This document shows, piece by piece, positions 26,795 to 34,648 of a stretch of 39,830 nucleotides of DNA; the stretch's first letter is position 1, and every line of letters starts with the position of its first letter. Made by a program: the position numbers and the translations under genes. The stretch lies in assembly GCA_913040875.1 (NCBI GenBank), contig CAJWHX010000001.1, positions 1 through 39,830 on the forward strand. Reading direction: 5' to 3'. This DNA is from an uncultured Pseudomonadota bacterium. GTDB lineage: Bacteria > Myxococcota > UBA796. The notes below the pieces were generated by a model, which was not told the origin of the DNA, searched no databases, and saw nothing but the letters and a program-made list of their open reading frames with translations.

Positions 26795-27413
26795 CGTTTG
26801 GAATTCCAAGTGTTAAGACAACGCGACGATGATCTTCTTCACCCGAAATTGGATTCTCGCTATACCATCCGGATGGATCCAATGGTCCAGGTCGACCATT
26901 TCCATCTTCATCAATATATGCTCCAACCCAAAGCATCTGTTTATTCTTTGGCAAAAATATCTCAAACTCAGGTCCGGCTTCAACTGTTGTGCTGACCACA
27001 ACCGAAGGTCTTTTGCCTCCAATGTTGCGTTGATCACCATCAAAAATATCGATCCGAATCGATTTGTTGGTCGGATTGTTGGCTTCAATGGTTCCGGAAA
27101 TCGTAATAAACTCGCCATCTTTTGGATTTGGAGGTGGAGGCGGCACGGCTTCTTTGGGTTGTTCTTTTGGTGGCTCGACTGATGGAGGAGCCACTTTAGG
27201 CAACTGACCAATCGGAGACTTCGGAGCATCTTTCGGTGGAGCAATGGTTGGCATGGTTTGGTCTATTGCCTGTTTCTCGTCCCCCTTCTCAATAGGCTGT
27301 TCAGATAGTGTTGAAGTGGTAGTTTGAGATTGATCAGAATTTGCCTTCGCTAGAATAGGGTCTTCTCCACATCCAAACGTCAACAGTATTGTCATCAAAT
27401 AAGAAAACCGCAT
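26781..27413 (-). CDS. Pro-rich lipoprotein
   Basis: 210 residues. Lipobox LTFGC (Cys15) is followed by a ~80-residue low-complexity linker rich in Gln, Thr, Lys and Pro (PPKDAPKSP, PPSVEPPKEQPKEAVPPPPP). The C-terminal half (about 100-210) is beta-rich: FITISGTIEAN, SIRIDIFDGDQRN, FEIFLPKNKQMLWVGAYIDEDGNGRPGPLDPSG, including a DEDGNG turn that may bind calcium. It resembles carboxypeptidase-regulatory or transthyretin-like domains in envelope proteins, but I do not assign one. It is translated ahead of the GT2 gene with a 14-base overlap. Confidence 0.8.
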   Translation of the reverse strand: MRFSYLMTILLTFGCGEDPILAKANSDQSQTTTSTLSEQPIEKGDEKQAIDQTMPTIAPPKDAPKSPIGQLPKVAPPSVEPPKEQPKEAVPPPPPNPKDGEFITISGTIEANNPTNKSIRIDIFDGDQRNIGGKRPSVVVSTTVEAGPEFEIFLPKNKQMLWVGAYIDEDGNGRPGPLDPSGWYSENPISGEEDHRRVVLTLGIPNDAPP

Positions 27414-27514
27414 CTCAAAACCATCCTTTCTGCACCAAAATCAAGCAATTGTGTTAAAATGTCAATAAATGTCACTGCTTTAATTATTAAACCACTCTTA
27501 CCCAATTTAATGCG
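27414..27514. promoter_or_regulatory. Divergent intergenic region, lipoprotein and methyltransferase genes
   Basis: 101 very AT-rich bases that must carry both promoters. The lipoprotein ribosome site is AAGGATGG. The methyltransferase gene has no recognisable ribosome site. No firm promoter assignment. Confidence 0.3.
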
Positions 27515-28072
27515 ATGTTGACTTCTTTGCTCAGAACATTTTTCCGGTCAGAAATCTCGATGATGGTTGCCAAGGTGTATATTCCTGTACTGTTCCCGTT
27601 GACGTTTCTCATCTGTCTTCTGGCTGTTGGGCTCGATCAGTGGTTTACTCTTCCCGGGTTGTTTCCAACCCCAACCAATTTTGTGATCGCTGGAATCACC
27701 TTTGTTAGTGGCGCCTTTTTATGGTTGTGGACCTATGAACAACTCAGTCGTTTGGGTGAAGGCTCTCCCTCTCCTACTGCTGGTCGAACGATGAAACTGG
27801 TCACCACAGGAATTTACGCATATTCTCGAAATCCTTCACTATTTGGTAAGCTACTTGGATTTTTGGCTGTTGGATTTGCACTCAACTCAATGGCATTTTG
27901 TTTCATATTGACCCCCCTATTGCTCACTGGATCTCTGATTGAAAAGGTCTGGCGACAAGAACCTCAGCTAGTCGAGATATTCGGGGATGATTATATTGAA
28001 TACCAAAAAAATGTCCCCCTATTTATTCCATGGACATACTTCTTCAAACGAAACAAGAGTTTAAAATCCTGA
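27515..28072 (+). CDS. Isoprenylcysteine/phospholipid methyltransferase-like membrane protein
   Basis: 185 residues with about four membrane segments. The C-terminal core has the ICMT/PEMT pattern: L-V-T-TGIYAYSRNPSLFGKLLG, then a hydrophobic hairpin, and the terminal region EKVWRQEPQLVEIFGDDYIEYQKNVPLFIPW, where the E-x-FGxxYxxYxxxVPxFIPW signature closes the SAM-binding site. Bacterial members methylate lipids or small molecules at the membrane; the substrate is not evident. The start codon lacks a ribosome site, and in-frame ATG codons at 27560 and 27563 are alternatives. The B12-radical SAM gene follows 69 bases later. Confidence 0.87.
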   Translation: MLTSLLRTFFRSEISMMVAKVYIPVLFPLTFLICLLAVGLDQWFTLPGLFPTPTNFVIAGITFVSGAFLWLWTYEQLSRLGEGSPSPTAGRTMKLVTTGIYAYSRNPSLFGKLLGFLAVGFALNSMAFCFILTPLLLTGSLIEKVWRQEPQLVEIFGDDYIEYQKNVPLFIPWTYFFKRNKSLKS

Positions 28073-28141
28073 TTTCCTTTACACGCAAACACCCAATTTT
28101 ACGTTACAGTATCCTATAGACCAAAAACCAAAAGGTGCATT

Positions 28142-29593
28142 ATGGACATTACACTGATCAACCCTCCAGAGAAACTGCGAGTCTGGGCAGGTATTCCCAA
28201 AGCCCATGCTCACGGTGTTTACTGCTTTCCCCCTCTCGGTTTAATGACAGTTCAAGCAGCTATTGAAAAGCGGTCAAACTACATTGCTGAGATTGTTGAT
28301 CCTGTTGTTGATGACTTGGATTATCCAGAATTTGAAGCGATGCTGCGTAAATATCCTCTAGACTTGGTCGGTGTTTCAACATATACACACTCGCTACCAG
28401 ATGTTCAAATGACCATCAACTTGGTTCGAAAAATCAATCCAAATGCAAAAATAGTTCTCGGGGGACCACATTGTGCGATGTTCCCTGAATATGCCATGGC
28501 GCTCGATGGAATTGATGCCATCATCACTGGTGATGGTGAAGATGCCTTTTTGGAAATTGTTCAACGGTTTGACAAAGGGGAAGACTTTTCCGGAATTTTA
28601 GGGTTGTGGTGGAAAGACAGTACGGGCACTGTAGTCAAAAATCAAGCTCGGCCGTCTACGAAAGACATGACACAATACCCTTGGGCTGATCGGCGCCGAA
28701 CCAACTATGCCGGCTACTATTTGCCAGGGACAAAGCAGCCGATGGTGACCACTGCCATTACCTCTCGTGGTTGTCCGCACTCCTGCCCTTTCTGTCTTAC
28801 GTACAAAAAACAATATCGCATCCGCGCCATCGACAATATCCTCGATGAAATAGAAGACTGTATTTCCATTGGCATAACTGAAGTGCACTTTATCGACGAT
28901 CTGTTCAGTCCAAACTCTCAATGGGTTCTCAAATTCTGTGATGCGGTTGAACGTCGAGGACTGAAGTTCAATTGGGGATACAAAACCACCATTGCTGGAA
29001 CGACACGAGAACAACTGCGAAGATGTGCAGATACAGGATGTACGAAGATTCACTTTGGAGTTGAGTCTGCCAACAATGAAGGTCTAGACGCTTGGGGCAA
29101 GCACTGTGACACCGATGATGTTCACCGTGTATTTCAGTGGTGTAGAGAAGAGGGCGTACGTTCTGTCGCCTACATCATGCTAGCAGGACCACACGAACGG
29201 TCAATGAAAGAGGCGCTCAATAATTTGGATGAAATGTTGAAACTGGATGCAGAGTTCGCCGTTTTCGCGGTGTTCTCTCCATATCCAGGAACAGACAGTT
29301 TCGAAGAAGGAGCAGAAAAGGGACTGTATGCTGCAGACTGTTGGGACAGACTGATGAAAGAACCGCTGTGTGGAGTTGAAGTACCTGTTTGCTGGACAGA
29401 ACACCTCAACCAAGCTGAAATCCTAGATTTACTCAAGATTGCTCACCGAAAGTTCTACTTCCGTCCAAAGTTCATTGCACGACAGGTAATGAACCTCAAA
29501 ACTGGTGCTGAATTGAAACGTTTAACACAAGGTGCACTGTCGTTGGTGAAACTGGAATTACTGAAGGCCAACAGCCGTACCGCACCCGTATAA
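28142..29593 (+). CDS. B12-dependent radical SAM protein (BchE/P-methylase class)
   Basis: 483 residues. Residues 1-150 form a cobalamin-binding Rossmann domain (ITLINPPEK, YCFPPLGLMTVQAAIE, LVGVSTYTHSLPDV, IVLGGPHCAMFPEYAM, IITGDGEDAF). The radical SAM core has the 4Fe-4S ligands C211, C215 and C218 in SRGCPHSCPFC, then HFIDDLFS, KIHFGVESANNEGLDAWGK and VAYIMLAGPHERSM. This layout is that of methyltransferases or cyclases such as BchE, HpnJ-like and phosphonate methylase families; the substrate is unknown. AAGGTG lies before the ATG. No hopanoid or chlorin genes are in the window to refine the assignment. Confidence 0.9.
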   Translation: MDITLINPPEKLRVWAGIPKAHAHGVYCFPPLGLMTVQAAIEKRSNYIAEIVDPVVDDLDYPEFEAMLRKYPLDLVGVSTYTHSLPDVQMTINLVRKINPNAKIVLGGPHCAMFPEYAMALDGIDAIITGDGEDAFLEIVQRFDKGEDFSGILGLWWKDSTGTVVKNQARPSTKDMTQYPWADRRRTNYAGYYLPGTKQPMVTTAITSRGCPHSCPFCLTYKKQYRIRAIDNILDEIEDCISIGITEVHFIDDLFSPNSQWVLKFCDAVERRGLKFNWGYKTTIAGTTREQLRRCADTGCTKIHFGVESANNEGLDAWGKHCDTDDVHRVFQWCREEGVRSVAYIMLAGPHERSMKEALNNLDEMLKLDAEFAVFAVFSPYPGTDSFEEGAEKGLYAADCWDRLMKEPLCGVEVPVCWTEHLNQAEILDLLKIAHRKFYFRPKFIARQVMNLKTGAELKRLTQGALSLVKLELLKANSRTAPV

Positions 29594-29608
29594 AAACCGT
29601 ATTGATCT

Positions 29609-29857
29609 ATGCTATTAATCGGGATGCTGTTCCTGTCTTTGTTGGTTAACGCCCAAAAATCCCCCTCTAATCTTGATCACATGGAACGTCTAAGCACAGA
29701 TATCAAAGAGCGGTCGGCAAGTCTTCAAAGACTCTTTCATACACCTACACAAGAAAGTATTCCCATGTTAGAGATCGAATCTTCTATGATGGAAATGGAA
29801 AATTTGGTTATGCAATTGGAAACCCATCTTTCCACTCTCCCCCCTCCTTCACTCTGA
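29609..29857 (+). CDS. Small exported protein
   Basis: 82 residues with a signal peptide (LLIGMLFLSLLVNA, cleavage near residue 15) and a helical body (HMERLSTDIKERSASLQRLF, then ESSMMEMENLVMQLETHL) ending in a Pro-rich tail. No family recognised. It starts 16 bases after the radical SAM gene and stops five bases before the LysM gene, so it is probably part of the same transcript. Confidence 0.65.
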   Translation: MLLIGMLFLSLLVNAQKSPSNLDHMERLSTDIKERSASLQRLFHTPTQESIPMLEIESSMMEMENLVMQLETHLSTLPPPSL

Positions 29858-29862
29858 GTCCG

Positions 29863-30372
29863 ATGTCTGCTGAAAAAGAAATGCGCCGGCTGCAACAACA
29901 GCTGCAAGATTATCAACAAGAAAATCAAAATTTACAACTTGAAGTCAAAAAATGGTCTCAATATTGTGCATACGTAGCGGGTGCTTCAATCGGAATCATC
30001 CTATTTCTACTCGTGTTTGCTTCTTCTGAACCTGAACCCGTTGAATGTCCAGAGTGTGAAGAGTGTTCTATTTGTGAGGAATGTGAGGTGTGTCCTGAAG
30101 CCATCGTCTGTCCTGAACCGATAGAATGTCCAGAGCCTAAGTCTAAGATTCAGCAACCGAAACAGAAGGCACAGATTGTTGCGCCGAAAAATGTGGACCC
30201 CACTACATTCCCACGTTCCTACACCATTCAAAAGGGCGACAACTTTTCTATCATCGCCCAAAAGATATACGGTCGTGCGTCGTGGGCTGCCTGGTTAGCC
30301 GAACAAAATGGCGTTGATCCCAGCAAACTGCAAATCGGTCAGGAGATTACCCTTCCCGTTCCGAAAAATTAA
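29863..30372 (+). CDS. Membrane-anchored LysM protein with period-3 cysteine tract
   Basis: 169 residues. An N-terminal coiled coil (MRRLQQQLQDYQQENQNLQLEV, residues 7-30) is followed by one membrane segment (36-53). A Glu/Pro/Cys tract has cysteines at 62, 65, 68, 71, 74, 77, 83 and 89, and a basic linker follows (92-110). A LysM domain occupies 117-164 (YTIQKGDNFSIIAQKIYG, QNGVDPSKLQIGQEITLP) and binds N-acetylglucosamine-containing glycan such as peptidoglycan. With the N-terminus inside, the Cys tract and LysM would be periplasmic. The spacing suggests a metal-binding or disulfide-locked spacer. It follows the small exported protein by five bases and is five bases from the convergent TPR gene. 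Confidence 0.87.
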   Translation: MSAEKEMRRLQQQLQDYQQENQNLQLEVKKWSQYCAYVAGASIGIILFLLVFASSEPEPVECPECEECSICEECEVCPEAIVCPEPIECPEPKSKIQQPKQKAQIVAPKNVDPTTFPRSYTIQKGDNFSIIAQKIYGRASWAAWLAEQNGVDPSKLQIGQEITLPVPKN

Positions 30373-30377
30373 AGCCA

Positions 30378-31595
30378 TTATTTACCTGCGGCAATCTTTT
30401 TGTCGGCCTGTTGAGACCGTTCTTTTGAACCTTTCACCTTGTTGGTGTTCCACGCATTGTCATAGGATGTTTTGGCTTTACGATACTGCTTTTGTCGATA
30501 ATGAATGTGTCCTTTAAAATATTGACCGTAGCCTTTGTGATAGTCTGATAAATCAAAAGACAAATACGTATCAATGTGGGACTCGGCTTTGGGGTACTCT
30601 TTCATCCGCATGTATAAACGGGCCAAATAAAAATGAGAACGCTCATTCTTGGGAGACAACAACAACACGCGTTGAAAACTCTTCTCTGCCTTCTTGTATT
30701 GTTTCTGATACATCTGTACACGACCCAAAACTTGTAAGTTAATGACGTTGTTGGGGTAGGCATCTTGTAGATGCTGTGCTGTCATTAGAGCCGTTTTCAT
30801 CTTTCGCTCTTCGATCCATGTATACACAAGCGCATGAGAGGCCGCTGGACGCAAAAATACAGATTCTCGCTCTGCCAGTTGCATCATTTCAATCCCTTTT
30901 GCTCGCTCGTCTGTAAACAATGGTACTCCTGGTACATTTGAGGCAATCAATGATCGCCAGTAAAGCCATAAACCATCACCAAGCTGAGAATCGACAAAAA
31001 ACTGTGCTTTATTCTTGGCAATCTCGATGAACTTCATCGCTTCATACCCTTGATTGATGGCATCCAAAAAATCTTCTTTTCGAAGTTCATGAATCGCATC
31101 CACCCCAAGAATTGCGCCCATTAAAAAGTTTTCCCATGCATCATTTCCTGCTTGTACGGAAGCTCTCTGCAAATCTTGGACGGCAGTATCAAAGCTATTT
31201 TTATACTGCATTTCATATTTAAAATCAAAATTTTCAAGCATCAGAACTTGCCACATGAGTGCTCTACCCACCGGGGCTACTCCTGAGTCTGGATAATCCT
31301 GCTTCACCTTCTGCAATACGCCATGTAGACCTTTATAATCTCGAAGATACAGATGATTCATCACCTGCCAGCAAGACCAAACGAAGTCCACAGACATCTG
31401 TAACCATCGTGCACCATCGTAGATTCTCTTGGGATATTGACCGGTTTTGGCATCTTCATATTGAACCAGTTGTGTCTGTCCATCAGGCATATCTATCGAA
31501 CGAACTTTGCGACCAGAAACAGTGTCAGACAGTTCTACCTCTACTTTGGATTCATCTGCAAAGGCCAGCGTCAACCCCAACAACAACGACAACAT
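30378..31595 (-). CDS. Exported TPR-repeat protein
   Basis: 405 residues with a signal peptide (LSLLLGLTLAFA, cleavage near 13). The body is alpha-helical and the C-terminal third contains three to four tetratricopeptide repeats (for example AEKSFQRVLLLSPKNERSHFYLARLYMRMKEYPKAESHIDTYL and GQYFKGHIHYRQKQYRKAKTSYDNAW). TPR proteins are scaffolds for protein complexes; no enzyme motif is visible. It begins nine bases after gshB with a TAGGAG ribosome site, at the end of the origin-side operon, and is close to the convergent LysM gene, so an envelope role is plausible. Confidence 0.85.
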   Translation of the reverse strand: MLSLLLGLTLAFADESKVEVELSDTVSGRKVRSIDMPDGQTQLVQYEDAKTGQYPKRIYDGARWLQMSVDFVWSCWQVMNHLYLRDYKGLHGVLQKVKQDYPDSGVAPVGRALMWQVLMLENFDFKYEMQYKNSFDTAVQDLQRASVQAGNDAWENFLMGAILGVDAIHELRKEDFLDAINQGYEAMKFIEIAKNKAQFFVDSQLGDGLWLYWRSLIASNVPGVPLFTDERAKGIEMMQLAERESVFLRPAASHALVYTWIEERKMKTALMTAQHLQDAYPNNVINLQVLGRVQMYQKQYKKAEKSFQRVLLLSPKNERSHFYLARLYMRMKEYPKAESHIDTYLSFDLSDYHKGYGQYFKGHIHYRQKQYRKAKTSYDNAWNTNKVKGSKERSQQADKKIAAGK

Positions 31596-31604
31596 TTCTA
31601 GCTC

Positions 31605-32546
31605 CTACGTGCGCGAAACAAATAGTTTTTCAATTTGATCGGTGAGCAACACTTCCAACTGGACGTCCATCAATCGATTGATCTCTTGAATTCCTGTTGG
31701 ACTGGTTACATTGATCTCTGTCATTTTATCACCGATGGTGTCAATTCCAACAAAGAGCAAATTGTGTTTTTGAAGTTCCGGTTCCAATTTGGCACAAATC
31801 TCCTGTTCTCTTGGAGTCAACTCACACACTTCAACCCGTGCACCAACGTGCATATTCCCTCGGTGGTCTCCTTTTTGAGGAATCCGAAGCATCTGACCAA
31901 CAGGTTTTCCAGCAATTAAAATTATCCGTTTGTCTCCATCTAGAATCTCCGGCAAATATTCTTGTACAAGAATGTATTGCTCTTCGTTCTCTGTCAAAAT
32001 CTCGAGCATAGAACTAAAATTTGGATCATCGTGTGCCGTCACCAATACGCCTCTGCCTCCATTTCCATCCCATGGTTTGATCACAACCTTTGAATACTGT
32101 TTTGCCCATGCTTTGGCCCTTGGTAGTTCTCGTGTAACGAGAGTAGCGGGAGAATATTCAGCAAAATGAAGCGCATACATCTTTTCGTTGAAATTTCGAA
32201 TGGCCCGGGGATCATTCAGAACTAAGGTGGAGTCTGGTACCAAGTCCAGCATGTATGTACTGAATATGTAATCCATATTGAACGGTGGATCTTTCCGCAT
32301 CCAAATGACATCAAACGATCCCAAATCAATATCTTGAGGCTCGGCCTCGTCGAAAAATGGTTCAGTATCTGTCACTTTTACGTACGTCGCTTTTGAATAA
32401 GAACGGCCCCCAATCGCAAATAGGTCTTTGGGAGTGCACCAATATGTAGGCCATCCCCTACGATTGGCTTCAAGCATCATCATATAGGTAGAATCGCCTT
32501 CCAACTGGAGTGATCTCAATGGATCCATGACATACAACGTTTTCAT
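31605..32546 (-). CDS. gshB: Glutathione synthetase
   Basis: Joins gamma-glutamylcysteine and glycine with ATP in the cytoplasm. The 313-residue product is the usual bacterial GshB length and shows VMDPL and GDSTYMMMLEANRRGW at the N-terminus, WMRKDPPFNMDYIF, VIKPWDGNGGRGVLV (ATP-grasp loop), QEYLPEILDGDKRIILI and EINVTSPTGIQEIN near the end. ATG 32546 is chosen over an in-frame GTG two codons upstream because AGAGG then sits six bases away. It follows mnmE by 20 bases. GshA is not in the window. Confidence 0.95.
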   Translation of the reverse strand: MKTLYVMDPLRSLQLEGDSTYMMMLEANRRGWPTYWCTPKDLFAIGGRSYSKATYVKVTDTEPFFDEAEPQDIDLGSFDVIWMRKDPPFNMDYIFSTYMLDLVPDSTLVLNDPRAIRNFNEKMYALHFAEYSPATLVTRELPRAKAWAKQYSKVVIKPWDGNGGRGVLVTAHDDPNFSSMLEILTENEEQYILVQEYLPEILDGDKRIILIAGKPVGQMLRIPQKGDHRGNMHVGARVEVCELTPREQEICAKLEPELQKHNLLFVGIDTIGDKMTEINVTSPTGIQEINRLMDVQLEVLLTDQIEKLFVSRT

Positions 32547-32566
32547 TTTCACCTCTTAATTTATAC

Positions 32567-33892
32567 TTATTTTCCAATGCAAAATTTGGAAAACAGCTGA
32601 TCCAGTACTGCCTCTCTTGCATCATCACCACGCAAATCAGCCAGTGCTTCAAGCGCCAATGTGATTTCTTCAGTTGCAACGGCCGGACCCAAAAAACCAT
32701 TCAAAGCAGATGCCGACATGTCGATGTGATCAGCAATCACTTGGAATAAAGATTGCTGACGTTGACTCAGAGATACATATTTGTTTTCAGATGTTTTATT
32801 AATCCCTAACACTGTTCGTATCTTTAAAAAAAGTTCTTTCAACCCTTTTTTAGACTTGTTTGAAACCCTACAATCAGATTGAAGATTCAAGCTTGTTTTT
32901 ACATCAATATGGGTCAAAATAAGCAGCGATGGTACATGAGAGATTTCCTTTTGTAAATCCATAATCACCCCCAATTCTTCATTTGCAGGATGAACCAGTA
33001 GACATAAATCTGCTTCCTTCGCAATTTCAATACCCATCTGAATTCCAGTATTTTCGATTGGATCTGTACTATCAAACCTTGCACCTGCAGTATCAAAGAA
33101 GCAAATCTCCATTCCATCTATCAGAACCCGTCGCTCCACAATATCTCTTGTTGTTCCAGGACGATCACTCACGATAGCTCTGTTACTACCCACCAAGTGA
33201 TTGAACAAAGAAGATTTCCCAGCATTGACGGGACCCAAGATGGCTACCTTTGCTCCATTTAGACGGATTCGGTTCTGCTGATACGATTGAGCCGTCAATC
33301 GAGCATTTTGTGCTATCTGATGCAATGCCTCAACGATCTGTTCATCAGACTCAAAGGATAAATCTTCCTGTGGATAATCCATTTTGGCTTCTAGTTCAGC
33401 AGCAATATTGAGTAACGTCCTACGAAGTTTACTCTCATTGTCGTCTACGATACCTCGCAATCCTTGTTGAGCAATGTCTACTCCTTCTAGGGATCCAGCA
33501 TGAATCACTTCATTCAATGCTTCAGCCTTTAGCATGCTCATTTTGCCATTGAGAACGGCCTGTCTTGTAAACTCCCCTGCTCTCGCAACCCTAGCACCAT
33601 ATTCTATTGCAAGATTGATTATCGCATCGACAATCAAAGGATTGCCGTGACAAGAAAACTCCACAGTATTCTCTCCTGTAAAGGACTGTGGAGCTTTAAA
33701 TGTGGTCACTACGACTTGATCAAGAACGGTGCCGTCCGTTTGACGAATGTACCCAACTGCGACGCGAGAATGCTCCCACTTATGAATAGTCGGAGCCATC
33801 TTCTGTGCAATTTCAATGGCTTGCTCTCCGCTCAAGCGGAGCATCGCGACCCCTGAGCGTCCAAATGGAGTTGTGGCAGCGATGATGGTAAT
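32567..33892 (-). CDS. mnmE: tRNA modification GTPase MnmE, probable ATT start
   Basis: With MnmG it makes the cmnm5/nm5 modification of wobble uridine. The first in-frame ATG (33844) would remove the conserved N-terminus; reading from ATT 33892 restores TIIAATTPFGRSGVAMLRLSG, which matches the family start, giving 441 residues (usual about 450). The GTPase domain has G1 GPVNAGKSS (220-228), the switch-I region with GTTRDI, and DTAGARF (G3, 267). The protein ends FCIGK, the conserved tail with the catalytic-site Cys. In the same frame as jag, mnmE begins one codon after the jag stop. The AGAGGA ribosome site lies inside the end of jag. Confidence 0.93.
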   Translation of the reverse strand: MTIIAATTPFGRSGVAMLRLSGEQAIEIAQKMAPTIHKWEHSRVAVGYIRQTDGTVLDQVVVTTFKAPQSFTGENTVEFSCHGNPLIVDAIINLAIEYGARVARAGEFTRQAVLNGKMSMLKAEALNEVIHAGSLEGVDIAQQGLRGIVDDNESKLRRTLLNIAAELEAKMDYPQEDLSFESDEQIVEALHQIAQNARLTAQSYQQNRIRLNGAKVAILGPVNAGKSSLFNHLVGSNRAIVSDRPGTTRDIVERRVLIDGMEICFFDTAGARFDSTDPIENTGIQMGIEIAKEADLCLLVHPANEELGVIMDLQKEISHVPSLLILTHIDVKTSLNLQSDCRVSNKSKKGLKELFLKIRTVLGINKTSENKYVSLSQRQQSLFQVIADHIDMSASALNGFLGPAVATEEITLALEALADLRGDDAREAVLDQLFSKFCIGK

Positions 33893-33905
33893 GGCTTAGT
33901 CCTCT
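33890..33905 (-). promoter_or_regulatory. mnmE: Ribosome site and ATT start of mnmE
   Basis: On the minus strand AGAGGA (33905-33900) is followed by seven bases, which include the jag stop TAA (33898-33896), and then ATT at 33892-33890. No ATG, GTG or TTG lies between the jag stop and the conserved region; the next ATG removes 16 conserved residues. ATT starts are known in infC and a few others, so the assignment is reasonable but unproven; ATC codons three and four are further options. Confidence 0.65.
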
Positions 33906-34648
33906 GAGCTAGACGACGATGAAGACTCTTCCTCACTGTCTGCTTTAACCAATCGAATTTTTCGAGCCCCATTGTCATCAAAACTTTCAGAATTCACACC
34001 CGTAAACTCTTTGATGGTCATGTGAACCAGTCTGCGCTGATATCCGTTGAGTTCCTTTTCTATAATGAGTGGTTCACCACTGTCCAGCACACGACTTGCG
34101 AGCTTCTTAGCCAAACGTTTCAACCCTTCATCATCTCTTTTATTGTCACGACGATCTCCACGTTTTCTATCTCTGTCACGCCCGCGAGAATCATCTCTAT
34201 CTCTACGTCGCTCACGTTTTTCTCCACCATCCACATGAAGTGCATATGCCCATTCATATCCTTCTTTAGATGAATACTCATTCATCAATTTTTCAATGCT
34301 CTTGAGCGTTGCTCCGCGATGACCAATAATACGGCCACCTTCTTCAGATTTAATGGTAAAATGCAATGTATTGCCATTCTCACGTACAGATACTTCCGCT
34401 GTCAGACCCAATACTTCTATCGTGGTCGTTAGCCAGCCTTGCATTTCTTGGATCCCAGGCTTAAACACCTTCTTCCAGGCCGTTACTTCTACATCGCGTC
34501 TACCGATCTTTTGCCCATTTTCATTGAGAAACTGTTCTGAACCGATGTCGTAATCCAATTCTGCGACGTCCAAACCCAAATCTGTCGCTATTTGTGTGAG
34601 TGCTTCGAGCACCGTTTCTGCTGTTGCAGCTCTTTTTTCTACTGTCAT
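33896..34648 (-). CDS. jag: Jag/KhpB-like RNA-binding protein with Arg/Asp-rich insert
   Basis: 250 residues: an N-terminal Jag-like helical segment (1-40), a KH domain (about 75-140) with the GxxG loop GHRG at 109-112, and an R3H domain (about 175-235) with RRLVH at 205-209. KH and R3H bind single-stranded nucleic acid. Between them, after the GGEKRERRR element, is an insert of about 25 residues made almost only of Arg, Asp, Gly, Ser and Lys (from about 150 to 174). The C-terminus is a Glu/Ser run. Jag partners YidC in Gram-positive envelope biology. The ATG overlaps the yidC stop by four bases, with a strong AGGAGG ribosome site inside yidC. Confidence 0.92.
   Translation of the reverse strand: MTVEKRAATAETVLEALTQIATDLGLDVAELDYDIGSEQFLNENGQKIGRRDVEVTAWKKVFKPGIQEMQGWLTTTIEVLGLTAEVSVRENGNTLHFTIKSEEGGRIIGHRGATLKSIEKLMNEYSSKEGYEWAYALHVDGGEKRERRRDRDDSRGRDRDRKRGDRRDNKRDDEGLKRLAKKLASRVLDSGEPLIIEKELNGYQRRLVHMTIKEFTGVNSESFDDNGARKIRLVKADSEEESSSSSSSED

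Noticed and set aside
33842..33844. ATG 33844 as the mnmE start
   Set aside because: It removes 16 residues that match the conserved family N-terminus, and there is no ribosome site before it.
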